From contig QXEO01000722.1 of the NCBI GenBank assembly GCA_007115705.1, forward strand, positions 3,222,098 to 3,286,097: DNA of 64,000 bases. Reading direction: 5' to 3'. Positions 46,888 to 57,477 of this stretch are shown in pieces (position 1 is the first letter of the stretch; the number at the start of each line of letters is the position of its first letter). The notes below the pieces were generated by a model. It searched no databases, was not told the DNA's origin, and saw only the letters and a program-made list of their open reading frames with translations. Made by a program: the position numbers and the translations under genes. This DNA is from Dactylis glomerata (lineage: Eukaryota > Streptophyta > Magnoliopsida > Poales > Poaceae).

Positions 46888-47860
46888 GAGGAAATTTATT
46901 TTTCTAGGGTATATGGTAGTATTATTTCATGGTAAAAGAGGCAACAAACAATGTTTTTTTTCTAAAATTACCATAGAAGAAGGCAGTAGTATGTTTGATG
47001 AACAAAAGAGACGACGAAAGTATTTTTTTTCAATTATGCTTTATTATTTTCTAAATATAATAGGCGATGAATGATACAACATTTTTTTGAAAGTGGACAG
47101 TAATATTTTCATTGGTAAAAGAATGGGCAGACGGTAAGTAAGTATATTTTTTGAAATGTACTGTAGAATAAGACATTCAGAAGGTGGAATAAGAATATTT
47201 TTCCGAAGGTAATGTAGAACAAGTCATTAGTATTTTATTTGAGAAAAAAGAGGATATGAATATTGGACTACGACCTAGGACAACCGTGAATTATTGTAAA
47301 GAAATAACTGTTGAGGAATTAACTTTGAAAAATTACTGATAAAACTTGCTGGAGGCGATAAGTAGAAGGTAGTAACATTTTGTCGAATAAAAGAAATGAC
47401 AGATAGTGAAGTAATTTGTTTATCAAAGTTATAGTAGAATAACTCGAAGGTACTATAGAAAAATACAGATATCTTTGAAGAATTACTGCCGGTAGGAACT
47501 CCGTTTAAACCGAAAGTTTTGTGAGAAAATGACTTATAGAAAATAACCAGTAAAAATATTGTGGCACGCACAGTTCATGTTATATTGAGAAACTACTGGA
47601 AAAAAATTGATAGCAAAAATTACTATAGCCCAGAAAAATACTGCTATAAAATCGCCGGTAAAAATATTATGGCACACACAGTTCATGTTGTATTGAAAAA
47701 ACTTTTATAGAAAAATCAATTGCAAACATTACTGTAGTAGGCGTTGTAGCATGTTCATGGGTGTTGTTTAGCCGTTAGATTAAAATCTAACGGTCCAAGC
47801 ACCCACTTGCACTGTTCATATGCAAGTTACTTTTCACATAAACAGTGCAAGATGACGTGG
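46888..47860. repeat. AT-rich region of degenerate repeats
   Basis: Words such as GGTAAAAGA, TAGTATTATTT and AATTACTG recur at irregular spacing, and two copies of a ~108-bp unit start at 47547 and 47655 (CCRGTAAAAATATTRTGGCA). A palindrome CCGTTAGATT-AA-AATCTAACGG lies at 47772-47793. An 11-bp inverted pair CTTGCACTGTT / AACAGTGCAAG lies at 47806-47816 and 47841-47851. The left part of this region (39839-39884) was separated by B1. No gene is seen. Confidence 0.5.
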
Positions 47861-48162
47861 GGTTTCTTTATGTAGTTATTAGTTATGTATATGTATGGGA
47901 TGTTTCGACTTTAAATACTTTGACGAAAGCCTCGAACCAAAAAGGGCAAGAAAAAAGAAGGAAGAATATCGAGTCGAAGCATGTGAGCATACGCTGCATC
48001 GGCGTGTGCGTGAGATCTTGGATTATAATTAGAACAGTTCTGATTGTCACATTCGCATTCAGAAAGATGCAGCAGAAGAAACTTCCAACTAAAAAGGCCA
48101 TGTAGGCTCATAGTCTCACGATAGAGCTTCACATGTCCCCTGTTCCCTACCATTAAGAAGCA
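47861..48162. other. Unassigned interval
   Basis: Short accidental frames occur on both strands. Nothing is recognised as gene, repeat or RNA. Confidence 0.4.
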
Positions 48163-49438
48163 CATTTTCCGTACTGTAGAGCATCAATATGGAGCTCGTC
48201 CTCCATGGAGGACGTTTTTGAACTTTCCTAAAATTGGCATTTTGAAGTTTCAAAAAAATTATAAAAAAAATCATTGATGTAGATAATGATGAGTTGTACC
48301 CGCTAGCAAAAAATGTATTGGGGCTTGCCTGCGCCCGCGGCGCTGCGCCCATCCGTGCGCCCCGTCGTTGGTTAAGCATCGAACGGTTCGTTTGCTTTTC
48401 CTTCCCAATTATTCCCTTTTTGGTAAAAACTAATCGCAAATAGTACCATCGTAATTCATGTTCAGTCTGCCGGCGTCGCCGGAGCTGATCAGTCGCGGCC
48501 GCCGCCAACGCCGGAGCTGACCAATCGTGGCCGTGGCTGTCGCCCTCACCGGAGCTGACCACTCGTGGCCGTGGCCGTGGCCGTCGCCCTCACCGGAGCT
48601 GATGATTTGTGCCCGCCGCCGGCTCAGGGACGCCTCTCTTCCATCTATTGCTGCTCGCTGCTGCCCAAAAATGACTTGCCGCATGCGGATGAGGTTTGTT
48701 GAGGCTCGCAAAAGCAAGGAAAAAGAAACAGAAAGAGATCAAGAAATAGATAAGAACTGCTCTGTTCTTCTGAAGTTCTGGGGAACAAGCCTGTTCTTCA
48801 GAAGTTCTGGGGGAACAAGCCAGGAAGAAAGGAAGAAGACAAGAGAGAGAAGAATAGAGAATTAAGAAGAGAAAAAGGATTTGATCTGCAAAGAATAGCA
48901 AAAAGGAGATAGACATGTTAGGTTCATCGAGGATGGCGAGGGTGCTCGATGCATTCTTCCGTCTACAGGAGCCGCCGGCCGGTCGGTGCTTGCCGACAGT
49001 TTATTGACTTTGGGGGAGAAATCGGTCTAGGGAGCATTAATTAGTTTTTCCTATTTTTCTTCGGGAAACATCACAAATCGGTCTGAGTCGTTCGATACTT
49101 AACCAACGACGGGGCGCACGGATGGGCGCAGCGCCGCGGGCGCAGGCAAGCCCCGTCCATACGAAATATACTGTATTTTTGGCTGTCTAAAAATGAAAAG
49201 TTTCCAGATCTGAGACTGTGTCATATTCAAAAATCTTTAGATTGGTCAGAATTTGTCATTTTTATGTAGGCCGGGATACAAACTATTTTGCACTGAGATT
49301 TTGCAGTGTGGTAGAATAAGTCATTGTCAACATCTAGAATTTTGTTTTGGATTTTTTTGAAACTTTAGAATATTAATTTGAACAAAATTCGGAAAAGGGA
49401 TCCATGGTGCTCGTCCTACAAACTCATTTTCCGTACTG
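48163..49438. mobile_element. Nested inverted-repeat DNA elements
   Basis: A 14-bp direct repeat CATTTTCCGTACTG flanks the block (48163-48176 and 49425-49438). The outer ends (about 48185-48318 and 49155-49420) are diverged inverted repeats containing GAGC.CCATGG and AAGTTTCAAAAAAAT, which resemble the ends of grass Mutator-type MITEs. Between them sits a second foldback with 66-bp arms. No transposase is encoded, so the elements are non-autonomous. Confidence 0.6.
48320..49154. mobile_element. Inner foldback element with 66-bp near-perfect terminal inverted repeats
   Basis: The left arm 48320-48385 begins GGGGCTTGCCTGCGCCCG. The right arm 49089-49154 is its reverse complement with one mismatch. 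The interior has GC-rich tandem copies of GCCCTCACCGGAGCTGA (48540-48605) and two copies of a ~29-bp word with GAAGTTCTGG and AACAAGCC (48764-48825). No target-site duplication is obvious. A 112-codon frame (48527-48865) crosses both repeats and is not trusted as a gene. Confidence 0.6.
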
Positions 49439-49672
49439 CCATGTCATTCCAGGCCACAATTCCATGGAAATCAACACCTCCACACCCCTACTTAACCAAA
49501 CTACTTCCTTCGAACAAGAGTCATCCAGGGCTAAGATTTGCGGTAACGAAGAGTAACCAAACTTACAAGAGAGGCGGCAGATGCAACATCAGGCGCAATA
49601 ATACTATTAATACATGAGTTCATGCAAGACGTGAATCTAGATACATTTATTAACCACAAAGGTCGATGAAAT
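49439..49672 (-). other. 3' flank of the AFB gene
   Basis: It probably contains the 3' untranslated region. AATAAA on the minus strand (49651-49646) lies close after the stop, and other A/T-rich signals are possible further down. No other gene. Confidence 0.35.
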
Positions 49673-52600
49673 TTACAGTGTCAAAATGAATCCAGGCGCA
49701 TCACCCCTCGGACCTGCGACTGTTCTGTAGAGGTACATCTTCTCCACCTTCTTTGCATCACCTGTATCTCCATCTGCCTCGTCGACAGTTGCCGCCTCAT
49801 TGACGACCTCAACGTTAAGGCCTGCCATGTTTGCTGCGAGAGACCTGCAACCACTCAGGGTGATGTTGCACGACGACATCCAAAGTGAGCGCATTGCCTC
49901 GTGCCTATGCATGCCTGCAAGAAGCACCATGTCACCAAATGGGCAGTTCCTGATCTCCAGCTCCTTGAGACTCTTGCAGCCATTGAGCACATAGATCATG
50001 CCGCTGTCACTATCTCCTGCAAAGGCAACAGAAAGCCTCTCCAGCCTCTCAGCATACATGCCAATGTACAGGAACACACTGTCTGTGAGAAGGCCAGACA
50101 GAGATAGGCGCCTCAGGCCTTTACATGACCCAACGATTGCCCCAAAACCCTCATCCAATGCTTGGCCTGTCAAGGCATCTGCTGACTCAGGCTGGAGAAT
50201 ACTCAGTCTGAAGGACAGGAGTCGTGGGCAGTTCTTTGCCACAGTAATCAATGCAGAATTAGTCATTCGTCTACAGAAATAGAGCACAGAGTTTAGCTTC
50301 CGACAGCCTGAAGATATTGCAACCAGCCCTTCCTCTGTCACGCCAGTGCTTGCTAACACATTTGCATCTGCAGGAAATAACCTCAACTCTTGCAGCTCCA
50401 TACAAGAAGAGGCTACAACCTTCAATCCTAAATCGCCAATGTGTTCTAGTACCTACAACCATTAAGCCTAAGTCAATTAAAATTTTAACAAGACAGTTAG
50501 CAAGGACACAACATAAATGATAGAAACATATATTTAACTCTAGGAATCTGTTTATCAAAATATTGCACTATAACTAATGCAGTAACCTTCCAGTACAATT
50601 TCAAAAGTTGTTAAAACACCCACACTAGGAGCTTCTTTGGGACCAGAAACACTTAAAAACAACCACACACAAAGCTGTTAAAACACCCACACAAGGATAC
50701 AAAAGTTGAAACACCCAAAATTATGTCAGCTCTTTGTGTGTGATCTTTGTGGGTGAGCTTGTGAAGTAAAATTGGCACTTCTGTTGTGAACATTAGCATG
50801 TTGCATGCAGCCGGCCATCTGGCAAGAGCAGGGTGGTCATATTGCAGTGGGAGATGATCATGTGTTTCGCAATGACTTGCAGCAGAAAGCGAACAGAAAG
50901 GAGGAGAGTTCTTTAGGGAAGGAAAAAGTCCAGTTCTAAAAGGAAAAGTATAATAAATCTAATTGTAATAGGACTTACTAGAGGCAAGGACAGCCAGGAA
51001 TCCATATTTGAACCAAGGAAGAACAATTAATCTGTTCTCCCAAGTTACTCTAGTCAACTATGTAGTATAACTGTATACCCAATCCTTCACAGCCGCATCT
51101 ACACCACTCGGCTATCTTTAGCACGGTTGTTAGAGTACGTGATGGGCCTGGGCCCGTTAGTCTTAGGGTTTGCTTAGGGGTCAAGTAAGCCTTGCTTGGG
51201 AGTCAAGTAACCTCTCTATATATGGAGAGGAGATGTATCAATCTAATCAAGCAAGAATTAAGAAGGAAATCCCTTCTCTCTTGCCGGCCGTGGGCGAAGC
51301 CCCGCGGCTGGCCTCTCTCGCGCCCCTAACCCTAGCTGCTGCCCTCCAACCCCAGCGTGTGAACAGTACCCGCGGTACTGTAGCGCCACGGGTACTGTAG
51401 CGCGGCAGCCGCCGTCTCTCTGTCAACTCTCTCCTCTCGATCCCTCTAGCACCACATAACAACGGTAGTTACCCCATCGGAGATCAAGGTTCACAACACT
51501 ACAAATAGCTATTAGAAGTGCCCTGACATTAGCCAGCCTCATAAATTAATGCTAAATCACAACAGCTTAAAATGTGAGCCAAAATACAATAAATCATTGT
51601 AGCATTATTTAAGATGCCAAGAGAGACGAGAAAATTGTTTACTTTCGAAATTCTAACATTTGTAAGTTGTCGCATCTTTGGAATTATTATGTCTTGTCCC
51701 ACTGACATGGTCTGATATTTTCACATGTCTATATTGGTACAAACAAGATTGTTAAACAAGTCAACATATAAACATGCGGCCTTATGCAGCCTCTGTTGAA
51801 GTGTAAGAACATATAGGAATTTGAATGAAATGATTTTTTTTGAATATTAATGAAATGAAATTTCATATGTCAAATATAGCAATTATTGCCTACAAAGTAC
51901 ACACAAACCTAAGCATAATAGCCCACATTACTTGCTAATTGCAGTAAAATATATGATTGACAAATAGACAAATACCACATACATCATCTACCTGTCATTT
52001 GATATGCTTCAAGTGCGATAAACCTCTCCACCCAAAAAGAATGTTATCAATCACACAAGATATATGAATACAAATTATGGAAAGTTGACAAGCATAACTC
52101 AACCATCAATGTGTAAAACTCCCAGAAACTGCACCAAGTAATTCAATATAATGCGCTAAAGTTCCATAGCGTTAGTGCTAGTAAATCTTACCCACAAATG
52201 TCGAAGACTCCAACATTGGCGGACAACTTCAATAAGATGAGCACTCCGGAACCTTGGAGCATGAGCACTCCGGAACCTTGGAGCATAGCTAAGGTTCAAG
52301 CATGTTAGGTTCTTACAAACAAAATGTATTGCTGGAATAATCATGCGTGGAGAAGCCCAAAAGCCAGATAAACTTCTGAGAGAATTGCACTTTCGGATAG
52401 CACTGTAAAGACTGATAAGTGCAGCAGCATTATTGCTTTCAGCAAATGATCCTGTACCTAAATCCACCAGCTTAGGAGCGCGGGTAAGAATATTAGCTAA
52501 AACAGCATGTGGAACTGCACGATTTAGCCTCAATCTTCTAAGATTTGGACTCCTTGCAACAAGTCTTTCCAATCCATGAGCACTCACTGCCCCAGCCAAG

Positions 52601-54962
52601 CAAGCAAAATTCAAGGATTTTAATGTTGTTAAGGGCTTGGGGAAACAACTAAGCCAATGGCAGTCTCGAAACTCTACCCGACTCTCTTGTAAATCAAGCT
52701 CCTCGAGAAACCTGAAAATGACGAGTTACAAGTTATTTAAGACTACTTGGATTGACTGAAAAGAAGTCTTTTGAAGAAATACGAACCAAACTGAAGACCT
52801 AGTTAGATAAACATAGCTTCATATAACATAACATATCACATAAGCCCAAGATAATAACTCCGGACATATACAAACTGTTGTCAGGTATTAACGTTAATTG
52901 TTATCCACGTAATCCGGTGTATAAATGACACCATCATTTGGGTCTTTTGATGCAAAAAAACTACCAGTTCGACCGAAAACATACAGGCAGTAAAGAGCTT
53001 ATTGAATTGCCTTAAGATGTAACACCACATATATATCACAAAGATTGCAATAATTCAATCTGGGGTCACATGAAATGATATTTACGGATAGACATGAGAA
53101 ATACTGTAAATAAAACTGAAAATGTTAAACAGCTGCAATTGTGAATAAGGAAAGATGGTGAAAAAATTATGTAAGTGTCTTCATACTTTACAGGCTTTAG
53201 AAGTGGGCATTGGTGGAGACCAGGATGTGAGGCCTTGGGCCTATACTAAGCGGTCAGCAAAATGATAGTACCAACTGTAGATTGATCTTATCTTTCAAGT
53301 TGATCTCCAGGTTTCTTTGTGTAAGGGGTTCCATTGTTCAAGCGGTCAGGTTCGCCTAAGGGGACATAAAGTTTGTCTCACTCGCAAAGGACCTGACTTC
53401 ACCCCAACCAAGCCGACGCTGCTAGACACCCTCCAAGTGTTTTACCCCATTGGTACTTAAGGGAAAGTTACATTTGTTAGAGGATTTGCAGTTAAGTGTT
53501 AGTGGAATTCCTAGCCTCACGTAATACCGATCAGTGGACACGTGGAAACCACCTTGCAGAGATGCCAAATTACGCAAATACAGTAACAAGTTTGAGGGAG
53601 TCTCGAAGCTAAGATAAAAAAAGGTAAGAAAATAGGAAATGGTGATAATGGCTAAGAATAGTGAATGGTTAGTTGGTTACCCTTTTGCCTAATTAAAGAT
53701 TGGTAGGACTTCGACTGTGAGCCCTCCAGTTGCACTATTCGAGAGTCAAGGTTCTCTGGACCAGGCATATTTTGAAACTGACATTAAAGTTACTGCTACA
53801 GAACCCCCAAGAGTTCAATCCCTTTAGCTAGATTGCAATAGTAGTATCATATAACCAGAGCTAGATCCTTGGTCATGATTGCTATATGTAATGACCCACA
53901 GTTAACAGATATCATTGAAAGTTACTGGTGAAAGAACCCTCAAACAAAAATGCAGCATGCCAAACTATCTTTCTTGATAAGATTTCAAAATACATACATG
54001 CAGGCATGCAGATAGTATCAGAAAAATAGCAAACACAAGAATCATGGATTGTACAAGTATGCTTATGTGCTAGCAGAAACAGGTACAAAGAAACATCGGT
54101 TACAGAAGAATAATCTTCACTAATTTGTAATGATTCCGCCGTCTCAATCATTACTATTATCACAAATCATGGAAATTGGGATAGAGCAAATGCCACCTAT
54201 GAAGGATTTATCAAGGCTTTTCTGAAGAATCTTTGCATTGCGCTGACAGTTTTTCAGTTTCCATTCTACACACATAACAGGTGCATTCATATAACCAGGA
54301 TTTTACCAGTTGTACAGGGATAAACAAGTTTTAATGACCTGGTATAAAATCATAGAGTATCGCCATAAATTGCATAAGGAAAGAAGATTGAATATGAACT
54401 GTATTTTATCGAAATAGACAAAACCCATTGTATATTCAAGACCTATCTGAAGAGATGCACATTCAGTAATAATATTATCATAACATGAAATCCTCAAAGC
54501 CTGAACTCACCTGCAATTGGTAGCAATAGCAGCAAGACCATCAGTGCTGAAACCCTCACAGCTAACAAGGACAAGTGACTTCAATTTGAGGAATGAGTGA
54601 GCAAGGTGCTTGAGGCAATCATCAGTAACAACCATCCGCTTCAGCCGGAGCTCTTCAAGGCCAGGGCATGCACGCACACATGCATCCACCCATGGATCGG
54701 CTGTGGCGCCCCATCCTGCCGGGACAAGGTTGAAGTCGGCAAAATGTGGTTTGCCCTTCACGCTCAACGAGCGCAGACGGGGGAAACGCACGTGTACACG
54801 CTCTGGGCGCACTGCATAGCAGTTGCATACAGAGACTGAGCAGCGAGTGAGACGCTCAATGTGGTGCCACGCATGGCACACTAGTGACACAGCATTGCGG
54901 TCATGGTGCGACGATACAAAGAGAAGAATCTGCTCCACTACTTCGTCTGGGAAGAAGGGCAT
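49673..54962 (-). CDS. AFB2: TIR1/AFB-type auxin receptor F-box protein (AFB2-like)
   Basis: Three exons: 54962-54511, 52711-52192 and 50452-49673, joined at GT/AG sites, give 583 codons plus stop. This is close to the ~575 residues I recall for rice AFB2. The product is the F-box subunit of an SCF ubiquitin ligase in the nucleus that binds auxin and Aux/IAA proteins. The N-terminal F-box reads FFPDEVVEQILLFV...VSLVCHAWHHIERL. Leucine-rich repeats follow (VKGKPHFADFNLVPAGWG; RLKRMVVTDDCLKHL; ARSPNLRRLRLNRAVP; VLYFCRRMTNSALITVAKNC; SVAFAGDSDSGM; AMRSLWMSSC), ending YRTVAGPRGDAPGF. The start at 54962 matches the family beginning; an in-frame ATG lies 69 bp upstream. Oddities are a 24-bp in-frame duplication in exon 2 and a weak miR393 site in exon 3. 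No stops or frameshifts. Confidence 0.92.
49879..49899 (-). promoter_or_regulatory. Degenerate miR393 target site in AFB exon 3
   Basis: The window strand here has the same sense as miR393. It agrees at miRNA positions 1-7, 9-10 and 12-18 and differs at 8, 11 and 19-21. The site lies over the codons for EAMRSLW, where TIR1/AFB2 transcripts carry their miR393 site. Pairing is weaker than the canonical site, especially near the cleavage position 10-11. Confidence 0.6.
50453..52191 (-). other. AFB intron 2
   Basis: 1739 bp, GTAAG donor next to 52192 and TTGTAG acceptor next to 50453. It contains a solo LTR (51128-51503) and two copies of GTTAAAACACCCACAC (near 50619 and 50677). Otherwise AT-rich, with no gene. 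Confidence 0.85.
51128..51503 (+). repeat. Short solo LTR inside AFB intron 2
   Basis: It starts TGTTAGAGTACGTGATGGGCC and ends near AGGTTCACAACA. It has CTATATATGGAGAGG (TATA) near 51217 and a leader with ACCCTAGC. The layout resembles a small Copia-type LTR inserted antisense to the gene. No internal DNA is attached, and the flanking 5 bases do not match clearly, so the ends are approximate. Confidence 0.5.
52237..52284 (-). repeat. 24-bp perfect tandem duplication in AFB exon 2
   Basis: ATGAGCACTCCGGAACC... is repeated exactly (52237-52260 and 52261-52284). Read in the gene, it doubles APRFRSAH within a leucine-rich repeat. It keeps the frame and accounts for the extra length over the rice protein. 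Confidence 0.9.
52712..54510 (-). other. AFB intron 1
   Basis: 1799 bp, donor GTGAGTTC next to 54511 and acceptor TTTTCAG next to 52712. Both splice sites leave the arginine codon AG|G intact. The unusual CG-richer stretch 53180-53420 has no match to any element elsewhere in the window. No gene. Confidence 0.85.
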
Positions 54963-55660
54963 GTTGCAGAATCCTAATAAAACCCCATTGTTTGCATAGT
55001 TTCCATTTGTGATCTGTCCGCAGTCACACATGCACAAGAAACGAAACACTGTATTAGCATCGGGTACCAAATAATTATTGTTTGCTTTAACTGGTATAGT
55101 GGACTATGTGCAAATTTAGTCAAAAAATAAGTACTGATCATAACTTTTCACGGATTGACACAAGTTCGAGTGGGTTATGGTCTTATGGATCAAATTGCAG
55201 AAAGTACTCCTGTGGATCCGGAGGGGGGGCACCCATTTCTTAGAACGGAACACCCAAAGATGACTTGTATCGAACTGCACAAATCGATGAATTGTGTCGA
55301 ACTGCACAAATCCAAAGCTCTCAAGAATATAGCGAAGACCTACGGAAAACGAACCCCAAAAGCCCGGGAACGGATAGAAATTGCAGCTCCAGGAGGAAAT
55401 CGACTGGCCAAACTGCACAATGATGACAAGACTTTCCTCAGATCGCATCAACGCTAACCTAATGAGGGTTGTATCAAAAATATCCGCGAGAAACAGCAAG
55501 AATTCGGATTTGATTAGTCACAGCAGAGAAAGAAAATACCAGATCAAAATTCTCGGGACAACACAATCGAAGTGAGGGTTCATCACCAGAAGGGAGCGGA
55601 GGATGAGGAGGACGACGACCCTAAGAGGAGAATTCCTTTGATGTGGCGTTCCTCGGTGGA
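54963..55660 (-). promoter_or_regulatory. AFB 5' leader and promoter-proximal region
   Basis: A pyrimidine-rich acceptor-like TTATTAG lies just before the ATG (about 54975), suggesting an intron in the 5' untranslated region. CT-rich leader-type sequence occurs on the minus strand around 55570-55620. A 21-bp word TTGTRTCGAACTGCACAAATC is repeated at 55265-55285 and 55292-55312. Transcription start and exon ends cannot be fixed from sequence alone. Confidence 0.4.
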
Positions 55661-56103
55661 AGGAGGCCTACGGCGCGATTGGTAGACTGCACTTTTTTTC
55701 ACTTTTTGGTATTTCCTTTGGTTGTATATGATACATTGTTTTGTTTTGTAGTAAGAGAGGAAATGGCGTTTGCAGTATTTGGTTACTTGCAGTGAACCAT
55801 TTCGTTTGATTGCAATACAGGCCAGCGATCTGGTAACCTCTTCCTTCGAGAGGTGAACTTACTCAGCACATAGCACACAAAGCTGAATGACCTTAAACTA
55901 ACAGTTTATCATGATTACAGATGCATCATGAGCTACCTCAAAAACCAACAGTTCATCATACATCACAAGCTCATTAGCGGAGTGATATGAGTACCATCTC
56001 CCAAAATATTACAGGTTTGGCATGAAGTTTTCATCAGTTCCTAGCTAGTGAAATGAATATTAGGCGAGCGAAGCAGACATAGCAACAGTATATGCCAGGT
56101 GAA
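55661..56103. other. Intergenic stretch
   Basis: AT-rich with no recognisable gene or repeat. A T-rich run is at 55689-55706. Confidence 0.4.
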
Positions 56104-56885
56104 CTAAGCATGGTACTTGCGCAGCCACGTCCTAAGCCAGATCTTCTTGTCTGCCGGTGTCATGCGAGCGAAGGTAGTATCGTCAGCCTTGTTGTCCACA
56201 AGATGGTCGATCGCTGCAATCAGGTTTGAGGTAGAGTACACCTTCTTCCAGTTCACGAGAGCTGGTTGATCGAAGATGTGCTTCATCTGGCGGTAGTTAA
56301 TGATAGGCTTGTTCATCAACTCGTTGTCCTTCGGAAATTTCTAACAATAAGAAGACATTTGGTTAATTGAGTGAACCATAGTAGTTTGAACATATTGAAC
56401 AAAGAAGTGATATGCAAAGCTCACCATGAGGTGATGCTTGAACTCCTCCTTGTCCATCACGATCGCACAGCTAGTGCTATCAAATGTCACCCCTGGAAGA
56501 TTCTTAAGCTTGCAAACCGTCGTCCACTTCGCTTTCCACTTCCTCATATGGTGTACACCTGACAAGGGGAGACGGTAATGCATGTGAAGTTTTTTACATC
56601 GTTGCAGACATTTTTTAGATAGCACTCTTTGAAGCCGCGCCTCAAGTTAATCCCCCTGTCGACTAGCTCGCAAATCCTGTTTAGGACAAACTCTGATAAA
56701 CTTGGATTCCACACCATGTTTGGTCTCGCCTCCACCACACATGGTGAGTTGTCAGACACCATTTATGCCACAGATGGAATGTGTTTCATTAGATCCGGAG
56801 AAGGCAGGATGACCTACAACACAACAATGAACAATGCAAAGCATGACAATCGAGTAAATAAGGTTCAACAGGATGACCTACAGCA

Positions 56886-57003
56886 CAACAATGGCAAGTA
56901 CAACAATTGCAAGCAGAACAATGGCAAGCACAACAATGTCAAACACAACAATGGCAAGCACTACAATAGCAAGCACAACAATGGCAAGAACAGCAATGAA
57001 CAA
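56886..57003. repeat. 15-bp minisatellite
   Basis: About eight imperfect copies of AACAATGGCAAGCAC. It lies between the repeat exon and the Myb/SANT exon of the broken gene. Confidence 0.8.
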
Positions 57004-57102
57004 TGGCAAGGCTAAATTTATGGACCCAAGTTCGAAAGGATTAGGGTGCTCACATTCAGGGGAGTCGGATTAAGCGCTGATGTTGGGGAGCTCAAAGGAG
57101 TG

Positions 57103-57213
57103 GAGGGCAGCACCATCGTGCTAGTGCTAGATGGGGTGGAAGGCAGCAACACCGTGCCTATGCTAGACGGGGTGGAAGGCAGCACCACCGTGCATGTGCT
57201 CGACGGGGTGGAA
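57103..57213 (-). repeat. 36-bp tandem repeat
   Basis: Three clear copies, plus a diverged fourth, of a 36-bp unit containing GGGGTGGAAGGCAGCA. On the minus strand each encodes 12 residues of the type PSTPSS..TVVL. Confidence 0.8.
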
Positions 57214-57477
57214 GGCATGACCTACAGAACAGGCAAATCCACCACTGAATCGACTATGAGGCATAAATCGACTATGGTACTACCTAATCCTAGCATGTGC
57301 AAACTAGATCTAAGATATCTACAGATACATCTACCACAGCTAGGGATTCAGAGTTCTTACCACCGGAACAGGGGTCGGCGAAGAAGGAGAAGGGACGCCG
57401 GCAAAAGCCGCCACCGAGCTCCTCGTCACTCGTGCTGCCGAGCTCCTCCTCTTTGTTGTTGCGCAAGATCCAGCCAT

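Larger units (their letters stand above)
56104..57477 (-). pseudogene. Myb/SANT-like domain gene, broken
   Basis: Possible exons on the minus strand: 57477-57361 (MAGSCATTKRRSS..., donor GTAAG); 57221-57054 (four proline/serine/threonine repeats of 12 residues, donor GTGAG); about 56777-56425; and 56340-56104. The third holds MVWNPSLSEFVLNRICELVD and LRRGFKECYLKNVCNDVKNF, then MRKWKAKWTTVCKLKNLPGV. The fourth begins KFPKDNELMNKPIINYRQM and ends KYHA. This is the Myb/SANT-like DNA-binding domain of many grass and transposon-linked proteins. The third exon has a one-base frame break near 56550, and I could not join the repeat exon to it in frame. A DNA-binding role is inferred from the family; this copy looks non-functional. 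Confidence 0.6.

Noticed and set aside
48527..48865. 112-codon frame in the inner foldback
   Set aside because: Spans two unrelated tandem repeats; composition driven by repeats.
55031..55033. In-frame upstream ATG of the AFB gene as the start codon
   Set aside because: The added 23 residues are unlike AFB proteins, and an acceptor-like site lies between this ATG and the usual start.
56886..57003. CRISPR-like array
   Set aside because: Units are adjacent with no spacers, and the genome is eukaryotic; it is a minisatellite.
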